From the NCBI GenBank assembly GCA_963920665.1, contig OY987269.1, positions 14,076,501 through 14,140,500 on the forward strand: a DNA stretch of 64,000 nucleotides. Direction: 5' to 3'. This DNA is from Straminergon stramineum (lineage: Eukaryota; Streptophyta; Bryopsida; Hypnales; Calliergonaceae). Under the pieces are notes generated by a model, which made no database searches, was not told where the DNA came from, and saw only the letters and a program-made list of their open reading frames with translations. Positions 47,200 through 59,084 of the stretch are shown here, piece after piece (position 1 is the stretch's first letter; each line of letters opens with the position of its first letter). Position numbers and translations under genes: made by a program.

Positions 47200-48025
47200 T
47201 GGGTCCCTACAATACCCTTGTTCAGTATAGACGACGAACAAATTGAAACTCACACCTCCATCTAAAAAATAGTCCCCCATTGCTTCAATACTATTGCAAT
47301 ATTGTTTCATTGTTTACACAATATAATATTGAAAATAAATTGTTGCAATACTATAAATAGTATTGCAACAACATTATGTTGCATTCCCAATTTAAAGTCT
47401 ATTGTTGCAATATTATTTGTAGTACTGCAACAATATATTTTCAATGTTCTAGTGCACAGACAGTGAAACAATCATGTGATAGTGGGGGCTTTTTTCTTGA
47501 TGAGTCTTTCTCATTATTGCTTGAATGAAAGTCATCTTAATTTGTGGAGATATTTTATCAAGTTGTTGTCCTATTTAATGGTTGGATTTGATGTGATGAG
47601 AATATATTATTTTTTTTAAATTGCAATTGTGGAAGTATGTCAAGTGGTTGATCAAGTCAAAATTGCATTGACTCTAGTTTAAAATTTGGATTTGCAAAAA
47701 TGAGGTCATAGCTAGATTTAAAGAACACAAAAATTTCAAAAAATTACGATGTCAAGAGAACCTCATTTCAAATCCATTCCAACAAATTCTATTGGCAAAA
47801 AATAATACCCTGTAATATTTTGCTTGTAATCAAATTTAGAAGGAATTTTGAAATTTTCCTTTCAAAATTTATTGAAAGAAACATCGGTGATAGCATCGGT
47901 AAATCTAGCTATATGGATGAAATCTACAACTTTTTTTTGAATATCAATTCCAAAATATTCTTCCAAATAGTACTTTATGATGATTTTTCTCGAAATCGTA
48001 AAATTTGGAGAACACTTTATACATG
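47200..48025 (+). repeat. Dispersed repeat R2, copy 3 (occupied by a fold-back element)
   Basis: It matches copies at 29.65-30.09 kb and 39.97-40.79 kb. Compared with the 40-kb copy, the match stops after AATTGAAACTCA and resumes at CTCATTATTGCTTGA near 47510, so about 240 bases (the fold-back element) are extra here. Confidence 0.75.
47262..47500. mobile_element. Fold-back element with nested palindromes
   Basis: The borders AAAAAATAGTCCCCCA and TAGTGGGGGCTTTTTT are inverted copies. Inside, TTGTTGCAATACTAT (47340-47354) and ATAGTATTGCAACAA (47357-47371) form a perfect 15-bp stem with a two-base centre. Around that, ATTGAAAATA..ATTGTTGC near 47328 pairs with GCAACAATATATTTTCAAT near 47426. 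It is non-coding. Confidence 0.75.
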
Positions 48026-48242
48026 AAGAGGTGAGAAGTCAAAACACACCTTTCAAACCTATGATATATTTTTTCATGTAGTAATATTTATCTATAATTT
48101 AACTTCATTTTTTAATAATTGAAAACATTATAATGATTTATGTATGATTTCAGAAGTAATTTCTTTTCAAAATCACAGTGATTACAAAATGCTTAAAAAG
48201 TGTAAATTTCTTAGCAAAATTGGAGATGATAGTGATCAACAT

Positions 48243-49502
48243 TGTTGCACCCTTTAATGACACTTACCACCTTAAGTTCATATTCTAGTGCTTTCTCAAG
48301 CACTTAACCTTTTAGTGACACCAAGGGTCACACTCTCCTAACACTACACATGCTACGCACCCACAATGTTAGGTTTCAACTTAAGTCACGGGGGTCTCCA
48401 TTCCTTCATGACTCCCAACACTTTCCTTCCACCCCTTAACTTCCACAAGACACCGGGCATGTCATTTGATGACATGGGACGGAACTTCCATTGATATCCA
48501 AACACTTGGTGGAGGCACTACTTCCTACTAAGCCCAACCCAATTCATTTCAAGACTCACTGATCAGAATTCACACCATGGCCTAGTATGGAGTGAGACAT
48601 CACCCAACATGTATCAAGAAGTGCACAAGCACTCCATAGTAATACACAAGTGGTGGTAAGGCTCCAACACTAACCTTACTATCTGGAGCCATTTTGGCTC
48701 ACCATGGCACCTCTAAGAGTGAGGAGGGAAACTAACCCTCCTCATAGTACTCTTTGCAGGATTCGGCAAACCCCCCCCTCCATACTAGAGGTCACCAGGA
48801 ACCCCAAGATGCACCCCATCTTAGAAGACCACTTAATTCTAAGTGGTTTCCCCAAAACTGAACCCCCAAAGACTTCCAATCTTTTTATCGGGATAACTTT
48901 TAGCTTAGAGCTCCAAATCCCAAGTGCAAGCCCATTTTTGTGATCTACATTTTTTGTAGATCACCATGGACTATTCACTTTCCCCAATACAACAAATATT
49001 GAGGAAGTTATGGCCCTCCAAAGGTACGAGTCGCTTGAGAGGTGTAGTTCTCCGAGACTCCACCCTCTTTGGATGCCCATAACTTTTAGCTCACAGCTCA
49101 TCTCTTCATGAGCTTTAGCATTCTAGAAAGCTTGTCTCCTTAACTTTCCAATGATATGTGACATCTGCTATTTGGCTCGAAGGAATTCTCCCAAACCTTA
49201 TTTTCCACGTCCCCATGCCTTAGGACGTAACCGGGACACTACCAACTGTGAGGAGCCATAACTTTTGATTCCCAACTCGGATTCTCGCTTTTTTTAAACC
49301 CATGGATGCGTCTTCTAACAAGATTTCTAAGCATATGTGACATGACCCCTAATTCATACGGATTAGAGCGCTACAACGTTTTGATTGCCCGGGACTCCTA
49401 GTCCCCCTCACCCTATCTCTTGCAAGGCTTGAGGAGTCACCCCCAACGTCCCTCTTGCTCACCAAGGTGGAACGGGCATGCCTCTTAATGAGAGTCGTGA
49501 CA
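48243..49502. mobile_element. Solo LTR, 1260 bp, with target duplication AACAT
   Basis: It starts TGTTGCACCC and ends GTCGTGACA, so it is bounded by TG...CA. It is flanked on both sides by AACAT (48238-48242 and 49503-49507), a 5-bp duplication as made by retrotransposon integrase. The interior is C-rich on the plus strand with repeated CATAACTTTT words. No internal coding region or second LTR was found, so it probably arose by recombination between two LTRs. The orientation is uncertain. Confidence 0.82.
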
Positions 49503-49507
49503 AACAT

Positions 49508-50049
49508 TGTAGTGTCATTGGTGTACTTCTTGAGCTTGTACTAAGAGAAATTCATTAGAACAATTCAAAAGTTGTATACTTCAGCTTTTCGTTGTACATG
49601 CTACCTTCAATTCTTTAAATTGTCATACAAATTATAGTTTTAAATTTTTTAGAAGAAAGGAATAAAAAATAGATTATAGGAACTATATATTTTTAATAAA
49701 GCTCTAAAATATTTAAAATCAAGAACTATGTGAAGTTCAAGTTTGACCCTAAAACTATGCCTTTCGGACAAATTTGTCTTGTAAGGGACAAACCTAAATG
49801 ATAAGTCCTCTCACTAAGATAACTTGCCAAAAATGATGCGATTTTTGGACCAACAAGTGTATTTTTCATTTCTACAATGATCTCGAAAGTCATCAATGGA
49901 TCAATTTGTGGTTGTACAATGTTGTAGAGTTAATTTTGAAAGGATGTTCAAAACCTATTACCTAGGTATTTTGTCATAAATGATCTAATTTATGGACCAA
50001 ATAGGTGCATTCTTTATTTCTATAGTCATTACAAGGAAAATAGTGGTAT
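49508..50049. other. Spacer, no gene
   Basis: AT-rich sequence. It carries GTCTTGTAAGGGACAAAC near 49770, which recalls the right end of the MITE-like copy at 21335. Confidence 0.4.
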
Positions 50050-50460
50050 TATGTGCAATATTTAGTTAGAAATTGCCTAATTAAAGGTCCAATATTTTAA
50101 AGAGAATTTATTGGAAAATGTATTTCCAGCCCATTTTACCTTGAAATACCTTAAAATACCTTTAGCTATGGGGTTTGAACTCTTTACCTAGTGGTTGGTG
50201 GTGAGAAACTTTAGTACCTTACTAAATCTTGCTTCATATGTGAAATAAAAAATCTTTTTGGAATTTATATGACATAAGGTGTCTATTTAGTAACCAATGA
50301 TTGAAAATGATAGATTTTTAGTAATATATTGATAGATTACTTTTGTGAACTTGACATATATTTATTATGTGCTACCAAATTGACCTTTTAGTAACCAATT
50401 ACCAAAGAAGGTAAATTTTTAGAAATACGAAAGACCATTTAGTAAATCTTTACTAATTTG
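50050..50460 (-). repeat. Dispersed repeat R3, inverted copy
   Basis: Its reverse complement aligns with 60480-60970: GGTTACTAAATAGACAC, TATGTCATATAAATT, and AAGGTACTAA followed by TTCACCACCA-like words. The 60-kb copy has an extra insert (60695-60916) that is absent here. Confidence 0.65.
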
Positions 50461-50889
50461 TTACCTTAATTCCACCATAATGTAGTAGTGAGTAATCTTG
50501 AAAGTCATTCATTCACCATTTTTTGGTTATTGAGGCATTCTAGAGGCAATCTTTAGAGAACAAAAATTATCACTAGAAGAAAATTGTATTCTACTTATCA
50601 AATTTGTGTTTTACTTGAAAAAAATTGTATTGTACTCAACAAAAAAGTATGGAATCCGGTTTGTTGAGTTCTCCTTTTGTAATGCAAAATTCTACTTTTC
50701 AACATTTCAACACAAAATTGAACAAGTAAAATGTAGATTTTTGACAAGTAAAACATAGAATTATATGTTAGAATGCAAAATTTTGGATTATAAAGGGGGA
50801 CCTCAACAAAGTTGATTCCATACTTTTCTATTAAGTAAGATGTAGTTTTTGACAAGGAAAACACAATTTTCTTCTAGTGTATCACATAA

Positions 50890-51709
50890 AACCTATTGCT
50901 TTTTTATATATCTAAATATAAGATTTTATACTGGACTTACATAATATTGTGGAGAAGAAATTTCAAAAACTTTCACCTTGCAAATTGTAAGATATTTGCA
51001 TTTTTAAGTGAAGAAAAGTATTTTTTAAGTACATTCTGTAATCAATTTATTTGATTTTAAATCTTCTTAACTTAAAACTTCTAAAAAAAATTTTGATTTC
51101 TAAAAAAATTTATGGTAAAGATTTGAGTTGAAAGTCTAAGAGTTAAAAAATAAATAAATACTTGATTTTCATTCTTTAAAAAATGGTTTAGTCGAAGTTG
51201 GTATGAGATTAAAGGAAAAAATAATTGTTGATAGCTCTAAGATGGAATTTGAACACACTAAATCCAATGTTAAGATTGTTCTAGAAAACATACTTAACCT
51301 TGTGGAACTTTTTCTTTTTGAAAATTTTGAAAATTGAGTTCAAAAACGAATATAATATGTTACTTTCTCAAGAAGTTTCTTTAGTTGCCAACAAAACAAG
51401 AGTCTCCACAACTTTCACACCACTAATCAAAATAGAATAAGTAAAAGATTATCATGTAGACAAAAATATAATTTATGAAAGAAAAAATTGAAAATAAATT
51501 CTTTAATTTTTTGAGTTTTTTTTTGCTACTTGGTCCTCTATTTAAGCTTATTGTAGCATAACTTTTGTTCCTAAGTACCAATCAAAATGAAAATGATGTT
51601 CCCTTAGAGCTAATGGGATTTTCTATCTTAAATTTTTTTCAGAAAATCACTTCAAAATTTGAGGTTATACAAGCTTCCCCGAAATGGACAATGGAACTTT
51701 AGGGGTTAA
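50890..51709 (+). mobile_element. TTAA MITE-like element, copy B
   Basis: It aligns with copy A (20434-21350) for most of its length. Its right end reads GGAACTTTAGGGGTTAA, finishing with TTAA at 51706-51709. The left end is not preserved as a TTAACCCC sequence. Confidence 0.65.
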
Positions 51710-53509
51710 TATAGAGGAGACTCCTATTACTAGTGCTAAGGGTTCTAATCATACTTTCAACAAAAACTAGCACAAGGTGAAAATGGTTTTATTTGCAAAA
51801 AAAGCATGACACTTTTGGTTGTTAGAATTTTTTTGCTCTAGGACATTGTAGCTCCACAAAAATTGGTTAACTTACTCTCTTTTTGTCTTATTGTAAGTCT
51901 TTTATGACTTGATTTCTACCAACATCTCCTAAACACTCATTCTATTGCCCTCACTACTTAGGGCAAATCATACAATAATACACCCTACATTGAAGTTCCT
52001 TCATTTTCTTCCTTCCAAAATACCCTTCCAATCATTCTAGGGTGGGTATTGCTAACAACCTATTTGCAATTAACTATTTCTTGAATGGAAACTGTTGCAT
52101 TGCAATAACACCAAAAAGTTTTAACCTAGTTGCAAGGTTTCATTGAGAAGAATGTTCAAATAACATTAGGGTTTAGCATGAACAAATGGATAAAAAACTA
52201 TGTGGATGAGAATGATGATGGATGAAATAGTAGTGTAGTATCCATTTATCCCTTTGGTGCTTTGATGATTGAAATTTATACAATGAATAGAGAAGTTCTA
52301 GGAACTTTTTTGACTACAAAACTTCTCATTCATCCAAACCAATGCTTCACTTTAAAAAAATTGTACAATGAATTTGTTGAATTTCAAGTAATAAATATAT
52401 ATTTTTATAAAGATATGAGCAAAAAGATACAAAATTCAAGAAAGGAGTTAGGTGCTAAGAGGTTAATAATGTAAACCAACCTATCACACACAAAAGACCC
52501 ATTACAAATACCTCCATTCAAGTCTTGCATCAACTTATGACAAAAAAAATTCACTAAATGAGATTTCGACTACATTAGGTTGAGTTAGTAGCCACAATTA
52601 ATATCTTAGATGATGGTGATAGAGTGATTAGTGACTGCAACAGGAGCTCCTACCTTTTGAGTCTAAATTCATCACAGAAAGCAACTTTTTTATGCCTTCA
52701 TGTTGGGACCATGTTAGGAAATATTGTGTCTACTTTAAGTGAGTCAGATGCCCAATATGTATACAAATTTTGTTGGTTTTGGACTTTTGGGGTAATGTCT
52801 AAAGACTCCTTTAGACCAATTGGCCAACACACTTCAAAAATTCATAACAAATTTATCCTTTGTCCAAAAATACAATCACAATTACAATTACAATTACAAT
52901 TGCTCTCCCCATTTCTCACATTTTATTTATCTTTAGGTGAAAACAAAATAACTTTTTTTCAACAATGCCAACAGGGCAAACCAGTTGTCTGTTGTCACCG
53001 AGAAAGAGTGTGAGTGCCTCCGTAGTAATAAGGTTTAGTGGCCGTGGCGGAGAGAACTGGGAAGGTTTGTAGCTTTACGGCAGTCACCTGAACCCCAAAG
53101 GGCATGATGAGATTCTGCAGTTCGGACTTAGCGATCCCTTCGTCCGCTTGCATGCTGACGGAGCATGCAGGCCCCCCGCGCCGCTGATCTTCTCACTTAT
53201 CTCGCCACAATGCTCCGTCGTCAGCTCCCTCGGGAATCGGGAACCCAACTCAAAAATCGCACCTTTCGCGTTCCCCACGTCCCCTATTCCTCGTACGTTA
53301 AGATACAGCCCTCTTGTGCCCTAAACTAAAGCTTTGAAAGCGCGCAGCCTGGTCACTATTCTCGCAATTTCTGCTTCCTTGCTGCCTCCTCAGGAGGCTA
53401 CCATCGCTGCTCTCCCACCCCGCAGATTCTCTTCTGTTGTCTTCACTGCCCACCCACTTTGAAACCCTCTGATCCATTCTTTTGCACTGTTTTGCACCGT
53501 TTCGCAGCT
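51710..53509. other. Spacer and upstream region of argininosuccinate synthase
   Basis: 51.7-52.9 kb is AT-rich with no gene. A hexanucleotide microsatellite (ACAATT)n lies at about 52866-52903. From about 53.0 kb the GC content rises, as expected for the promoter and 5' untranslated region of the gene starting at 53510. No TATA box could be assigned with confidence. Confidence 0.45.
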
Positions 53510-56500
53510 ATGGCCGCAAGCTTGGCGTGCTCGACAACTTCTGCTGCAGTGGCAGTCACGCACGCAGCCGTCTCTACCCCGGAATCCCGATGCACCTCCG
53601 TGAGTCTTCCCCCCCACCTGCTTCTATGGCTTGAATCTCTTGTTGTCTCGGTTTCTCCGCCGCCGCCCCCACACCCCACACCCCACACACACCTTTTCGA
53701 ATTTTCGCTGGGACCTCCGCTCACTCTCATTGCTGTGAATTGGCCGAATTTTTTTATTTTTTATTTTTTTGAATCGGAAAGGCATCTCGAGGGCTTATGG
53801 TTTTACCGAAGTTTATGGGGTTTATGGTTTTGAGTTTTATGAATTTTTAAGCACTTTTTTTTGTGTGTGTGATTCTACGTGTAGTTGGTGTGGTCTGGTT
53901 CTGTGAGTTGATGAGGGGCCTCGATTGATTTGCAGGCAATGTTGGGCGCGACCTCAAGCCGCGTGTGGGGAGATTCGCTTTCAGTGACTTGCGCAAGCAG
54001 TGGCCAGCGGAAAGCTTCTCAAGTCGGAGGTGCTTGTTTCTTGACAATGAGCTTTCGTTCTGAAGCGCTTTTTCGAGTGTGAGAATTAGCAATAGTAGTG
54101 GAGACCTAAATTTCGAAGAGATGCTCTTGTGTATACTGCAGGAGTGAGAGCTGTCCTTGCCACTGAAGATGTGGAGGTGAAGGAAGAGAAGAAAGGCGGT
54201 CTTCGTGGCAACTTGAACAAAGTTGTGCTGGCGTACAGTGGTGGTTTGGATACGTCCGTTATTGTGCCTTGGTTGAGGTGAGGATTCGGGATTGCAATCT
54301 TTAAGAATGTTCAAGTCTTTACACGTCTTTACGTCTTTCTAGGAATTTTAGGTTGAAAATAGAGAGGGATGCAAGGGCGACGGGATTGACTTAGTGAATT
54401 TTTGTTTGCTGGCTGGTGCAGGGAAAACTACGGTTGTGAGGTTGTTTGTTTCACCGCTGACGTGGGACAGGTACTATGCTTTTCTCACTCCGGTCGTGAT
54501 ATAATTATCTTGTTAAAGCATCACCTCTGTGGCAACAGTGTTTTCTGAGAACGAGGAAGACGAATTGTAGCCTGTTTCTCGTGTTAACTGTGGCAATTGC
54601 AGGGTGTTGGCGAAACTGACGGTCTAGAAGCTAAAGCCAAGGCAAGTGGAGCCAGTGAACTTGTCATTGCGGATTTGAGGGAGGAGTTTGTGAGGGACTA
54701 CATCTTCCCTTGCTTGAGAGCAGGCGCTGTCTATGAGCGCAAGTACTTGCTGGGCACTTCCATGGCCCGACCCATCATTGCCAAGGTTAATATTCTGTGT
54801 GCACTCTTTGAATTTGAGGACTCATTTCAATTATCTGTTTGCAATTTATCGTAATACTTCTCCTTTATTTTTTAATTCATGTGAACAGCTTGTGCATTTG
54901 TGTTTGTTGTTCAGGCTATGGTAGATTGCGCCAAGGCTTACGGTGCAGATGCAGTGTCACATGGGTGCACTGGGAAGGGTAACGATCAGGTAATGCAATG
55001 TTGAGTTTCTTTTCTGGATAATCTGTTTTTTTATCTTAAAGAGGAATGGCATGTTATGGCATTAGGTTAGGTTTGGCGACATTTTGATTTTGTGTGTTCG
55101 GTTGTGAGCAGGTGAGGTTTGAGTTGACGTTCTTCGCTCTCAATCCCAAGCTGGCAGTTGTTGCACCATGGAGAGAGTGGGATATCAAAGGACGAGAGGA
55201 TGCCATTGAATACGCCAAGAAGCACAACATTCCAGTGACAGCCACTAAGAAGTCCATTTACAGCCGGGATCGCAACCTGTGGCACATCAGCCACGAGGTA
55301 CTGCACTCACCAGGGCTTTTGGGGGCTTCATGGTGCCAGATTGCACCAGAAAAAAATTATTTGGCTATAAAATGGCAAAAAAACGTGAAGTTTTCCTCCA
55401 GAAAACTTCGAATTAAAAAAAATCTTGGATGAAATCGCCAGATTGTGGATGAAAATAGAACTATGGACATGTGATATGTGCTAATGTGATATTTTCTATC
55501 CAATATGTGGGTGAATGTTGAAATTTGGTGCACCACTATACTATTTTATATCGCCACTTTGGCATTTCATAAAAAATGAAAAAAAAGAAGCCCTGACACT
55601 CACGTTAAAACCACCGTTCCTTCGATTCTCTAATTCCTGCAACCACTTCCTGTTTCCTCTTGTTGAGTTTTTTTCTGGTATATCTCAGGGTGTGCAGTAT
55701 TGTGTGAAGAGAGAAACTTACTGATGTTTGGATTACATTATAACTGTTGTGTCATGCTTCAGGGTGATATCTTAGAGGACCCCGCCAATGAACCCGCGAA
55801 GGACATGTTTGTGATGTCTGTAGACCCTGAGGATGCTCCAGACACCCCCGAGTAAGTTCGCAATTAATTTCTAGGGAGATTGCCGCACATGTTAAATTGT
55901 GAATCTACAAATATTAGCACTTTAGCAGACTCCTGTCTGGAACCTCAGATCTACACCAATCCTATATTTTAGAGCTTTGTGAGCTTGAATGCCAAAAATT
56001 TGATGCTCTGAAATACCCCATTTTGACGAATTTGGCTGTCTAGATATCGAATTATGATTGATCACTTGCTGTATGGTTCTTTTGCTGAATTGGGAACCGT
56101 TGCTTTGTTTTGAACTCTGGTTTGGAGATTTGTGTTTCGCATCTGTTCCTCACTCTCATGTCTATCGTTTCTTCAGGTATGTCACTATTCAGATTGAGAA
56201 GGGCCTCCCAGTGGGATACAACGGCACCAAGCTCTCGCCTGCCACTCTTCTCGCCCAATTGAACGAGATTGGTGGCAAGCATGGCATTGGCCGAATCGAC
56301 ATGGTGGAGAATCGTCTTGTGGGGATGAAATCAAGGGGCGTGTATGAGACTCCCGGAGGCACCATCTTGGTAGCTGCGTGCCGTGAGCTTGAGGCTCTCA
56401 CTCTGGACAGGGAGAGCATGCAGATGAAAGACGTGCTGGCGTTGAAGTACGCTGAGCTCGTGTACGCAGGCCGCTGGTTTGATCCTCTCCGTGAGTCCAT

Positions 56501-56732
56501 GGATGCGTTCATGGAGAAGATGACGGAGACCACCACGGGCGAAGTCAAGCTGAAGCTCTTCAAAGGCTCCGTGACTATAGCCAGCCGAACGAGTCCCAAC
56601 AGTCTCTACAGGCAAGACATCTCCTCGTTTGAGGAAGGGAGCGGGATTTATGACCAGGCAGACGCTGCTGGTTTCATTCGCTTGTATGGCTTACCAACCC
56701 GTGTACGTGCCATGCAGCAACTAGGAATGTAA
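53510..56732 (+). CDS. Argininosuccinate synthase, nine exons, plastid-targeted
   Basis: The enzyme joins citrulline and aspartate with ATP to make argininosuccinate, the penultimate step of arginine synthesis, in plant plastids. Exons are 53510-53599, 53936-54029, 54142-54277, 54422-54470, 54603-54785, 54915-54989, 55112-55297, 55763-55851 and 56177-56732. All introns are GT-AG and all phases agree, giving 485 residues, close to other plant enzymes. Residues 1 to about 70 are rich in Ala, Ser and Thr with few acidic residues, as in a transit peptide. The ATP-binding loop AYSGGLDTS is at 92-100. RPIIAKAMVDCAK (179-191) and [11 protein letters not shown] (199-209) form the citrulline/aspartate site. 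[12 protein letters not shown] ends exon 7, and [17 protein letters not shown] with YETPGG lies early in exon 9. The start follows an untranslated leader, and the upstream in-frame Met at 53459 is unlikely. The stop is TAA. No key residue is missing and the gene looks functional. Confidence 0.96.
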
Positions 56733-57463
56733 GAGAGCAACAAGGAATTGGGGTTTCTCACTTTTTGCCGGAAATAGTTGGTCATTGTTACAGCGCAAGC
56801 TCTGAGGTATATCTTGGTGCATATGTGCATGTGTTTTTAGTTGAGAAAACTACTCTTGATGAGGGATAGCTAAGTGTACCCTTTTATGTCACCACTCCCT
56901 TATCACTTATAGATTGATCTTCGGTGCTGTAACCAGGCCCATACATGATTTTGTCAGATCAGTTTAAGTTTCAGTTGTACTGCAGTCGTTTGGCTGATAC
57001 TGTTCTCTTTCAATATCTAATCTAATGTAAGCACTTTTTCTAGCTCTACCCGCTGTAGCAGTCTTCACTCTATCATGTTAGGCAGATTTTTCTTTTGGGC
57101 TTTGCATGAAACGTTTTGCAGAACCTGTGAGCTGAAACGGATCCCCTGTGGTCTCATCCTGGGTTAGGACCTTCAAAAAATTCTTTCACTGTTCCAGGGT
57201 CCTGTAAGTCATTTTGAGTTAATTCATGCGCGTGAATTCGTTGGCTTTTGTGACGTGTTATTCCGTGGGGTCTCTTTACTGTGGGTTCATCTGGCAGTCA
57301 TCCATTTGTAATGCAAGTGTCATGCAAACACGTGACTGGTACGATACTTCTGAGATATTTTAAAGTTCTCTCTGTCGAAGATGCAGTACTCATTGAGGCC
57401 CTACTTTTTGAATCTTCAATAATTCGTAACTTCTGAGTTACACCCAGATGCTTCGTTCACTGC
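56733..57463. other. 3' untranslated region and spacer after argininosuccinate synthase
   Basis: The sequence is mixed in composition to about 57.2 kb, presumably a 3' untranslated region. No further gene was seen before the MITE chain begins. Confidence 0.45.
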
Positions 57464-57625
57464 ATTGACCCTTTGAACTGCATCCCCATGCAGGGATGTC
57501 GAGGCTGAAAAGTGGTCAATGGATGACTTCATTGTTCACTGTAGAAATGAGAAATGTTTGTCCAATAATCAGAGGAGTATTGGTGATTACTTTGGTGATG
57601 GGTGGTTGTGTCCTTTAATCCTTAA
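57464..57625 (+). mobile_element. MITE chain 2, element 1 (short type)
   Basis: It shares ATGGATGACTTCATTGTTCA and the following AATAATCAGAGGAGTATT-like block with 45753-45887 and 58936-59077. The right border is TTAA at 57615 or 57622. The left border is degenerate (TTGACCCTTTGAA at about 57464). Confidence 0.65.
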
Positions 57626-58267
57626 CCCCTAAATGCCCAAGGCCTGTTTGGAGCTCCTTGAAATTTACTCTAAATTGAACAAAAAGTCAAAATTTTCATA
57701 AGTTGTACCAATTTCTTTTGAATTGTAACCGTACGAAGTCAAACTAGACATGTTAGAGATCACATAGGAAAAGAAAACATAACAATATCACTTATAGATT
57801 GAAAGATTATAATGTTTGATCATGAGGGTGTAAAAACTGTGAAAATTTTTCAATTCACTTTATGCATGTCAACTCTAAAAAGTTAGTCACTAAAAAAATA
57901 TGAGGTTATAGGGCCTAGCATGCGCAACCCCATTCAATTTATGTTTTTTTCAAAATCTATTCTACAATTTTTTTAAATGAATTTCTAATGTGATTTTGCC
58001 TTCAAGATCTAGTGTATTTGAGGCTCATTTTCAAGAGCCCTTAACACTACGGGAAGTCAAGATTGCAATGGACATCCTTGCACTAAATCTTCAATAGAAA
58101 AATCATAATCTTTTATTTTTCAGACCAACTTTTTGATCCTAAAACTAGACTTCAAAAAGAATTCTCCAAAAATATAAACTAATAATAATAGCGATTTGGT
58201 TGGGTTTTACTTAACTTCAAAGTTTTCAAAACACCAAAGTCTGGTGCCTTGGGCATTTAGGGGGTAA
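57622..58267 (+). mobile_element. MITE chain 2, element 2 (646 bp)
   Basis: It starts TTAACCCCTAAATGCCCAAG and ends CTTGGGCATTTAGGGGGTAA, so one TTAA is mutated to GTAA. It is the longer relative of the 40213-40479 element, which matches its two ends. The interior is non-coding. Confidence 0.85.
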
Positions 58268-58479
58268 AATCCAATGCGGACGCTTGGTGTCCGACGGATG
58301 ATAAGGAATTTTCTTGTGTAGGACAAAAGTGCAACTATTCATCCTCAAAATTAGGGGTGGAAAGGGAAGATCTTCTACAATAGTTTGACCTCCAATGGAT
58401 ATTTTTGGAATTTTTAAAGTAAATGATGTCACATGGTTCCAAAAGCCATGATTTCCACGGTCACCAATCCATCCTTTAA
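58264..58479 (+). mobile_element. MITE chain 2, element 3 (216 bp)
   Basis: It contains GGTGTCCGACGGATGATAAG, then CAACTATTCATCC, GATCTTCTACAATAGTTTGA and ATGATGTCACATGGTTCC, ending at TTAA 58476-58479. It is nearly the same as the next element, so it is a direct neighbour of the same family. Confidence 0.85.
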
Positions 58480-58706
58480 CCCTTAAACACCAACGTGGAC
58501 ATTTGGTGTCTGATGGATGACAAGGAATTTTCCTGTATATGACAGAAGTGCAACTATTCATCCTTAGAATTAAGGGTGGAAAGGAAAGATCTTCTACAAT
58601 AGTTTGACCTCCAATGGATATTTTTGGTTTTTTTTAAAGTAGATGATGTCACATGGTTCCAAAAGCCATAATTTCCATGGTCACCAATCCATCCTTTAAG
58701 GATTAA
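58476..58706 (+). mobile_element. MITE chain 2, element 4 (about 230 bp)
   Basis: It starts TTAACCCTTAAACACCAACG and repeats element 3's order with few changes. It ends among closely spaced TTAA words at 58696, 58703 and 58710, so its exact right border is ambiguous. Confidence 0.82.
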
Positions 58707-58709
58707 GGG

Positions 58710-58939
58710 TTAACCAAGAAAGGACACAGGGGGGCCATGTGGAAATCATCATTTCTGAAACTATGGGAATAATTGGTATTAAAAAAATCTAAAGAGTCCA
58801 TTTGAAGTCAAAATATTGTAGAAGATCTCTACTTCCCACCACTAATTTCAAGGATGAATAGTTGAATTTCTGTCCTATATAGACGAATGCCTTGTCATTC
58901 ATCAGACACTAAACGTCCATGGCATCCTTTCTAGGTTAA
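58710..58939 (-). mobile_element. MITE chain 2, element 5 (inverted)
   Basis: An inverted, more diverged copy (on the plus strand GTAGAAGATCTC, AAGGATGAATAGTTGAATTT, TTGTCATTCATCAGACACTA), ending at TTAA 58936-58939. Confidence 0.75.
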
Positions 58940-59084
58940 CCATTAAACGTCGAAACATATGTTTTGTGTCCTATAGATGACTTCACTATTGATTGTAGAA
59001 AAATAGAATGTACCTATTGGTCCAATAATCAAAGCAGTTTTGTTGACTAACTTGGTCATGGAGGCTTCGTCCCTTAAAGGTTAA
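58936..59084 (+). mobile_element. MITE chain 2, element 6 (short type)
   Basis: It starts TTAACCATTAAACGTCGAAA, continues with TAGATGACTTCACTATTGAT, and ends CTTCGTCCCTTAAAGGTTAA. It is the same short family as 45753-45887. Confidence 0.82.

Noticed and set aside
53443..53730. Long minus-strand frames over argininosuccinate synthase exon 1
   Set aside because: They are shadows of GC-rich coding and intron sequence; the plus-strand gene explains the region.
56189..56615. Long minus-strand frames over argininosuccinate synthase exon 9
   Set aside because: They are antisense to a well-supported exon.
58226..58561. 111-codon open frame on the minus strand
   Set aside because: It crosses MITE borders and is explained by the repeated units; no protein family.
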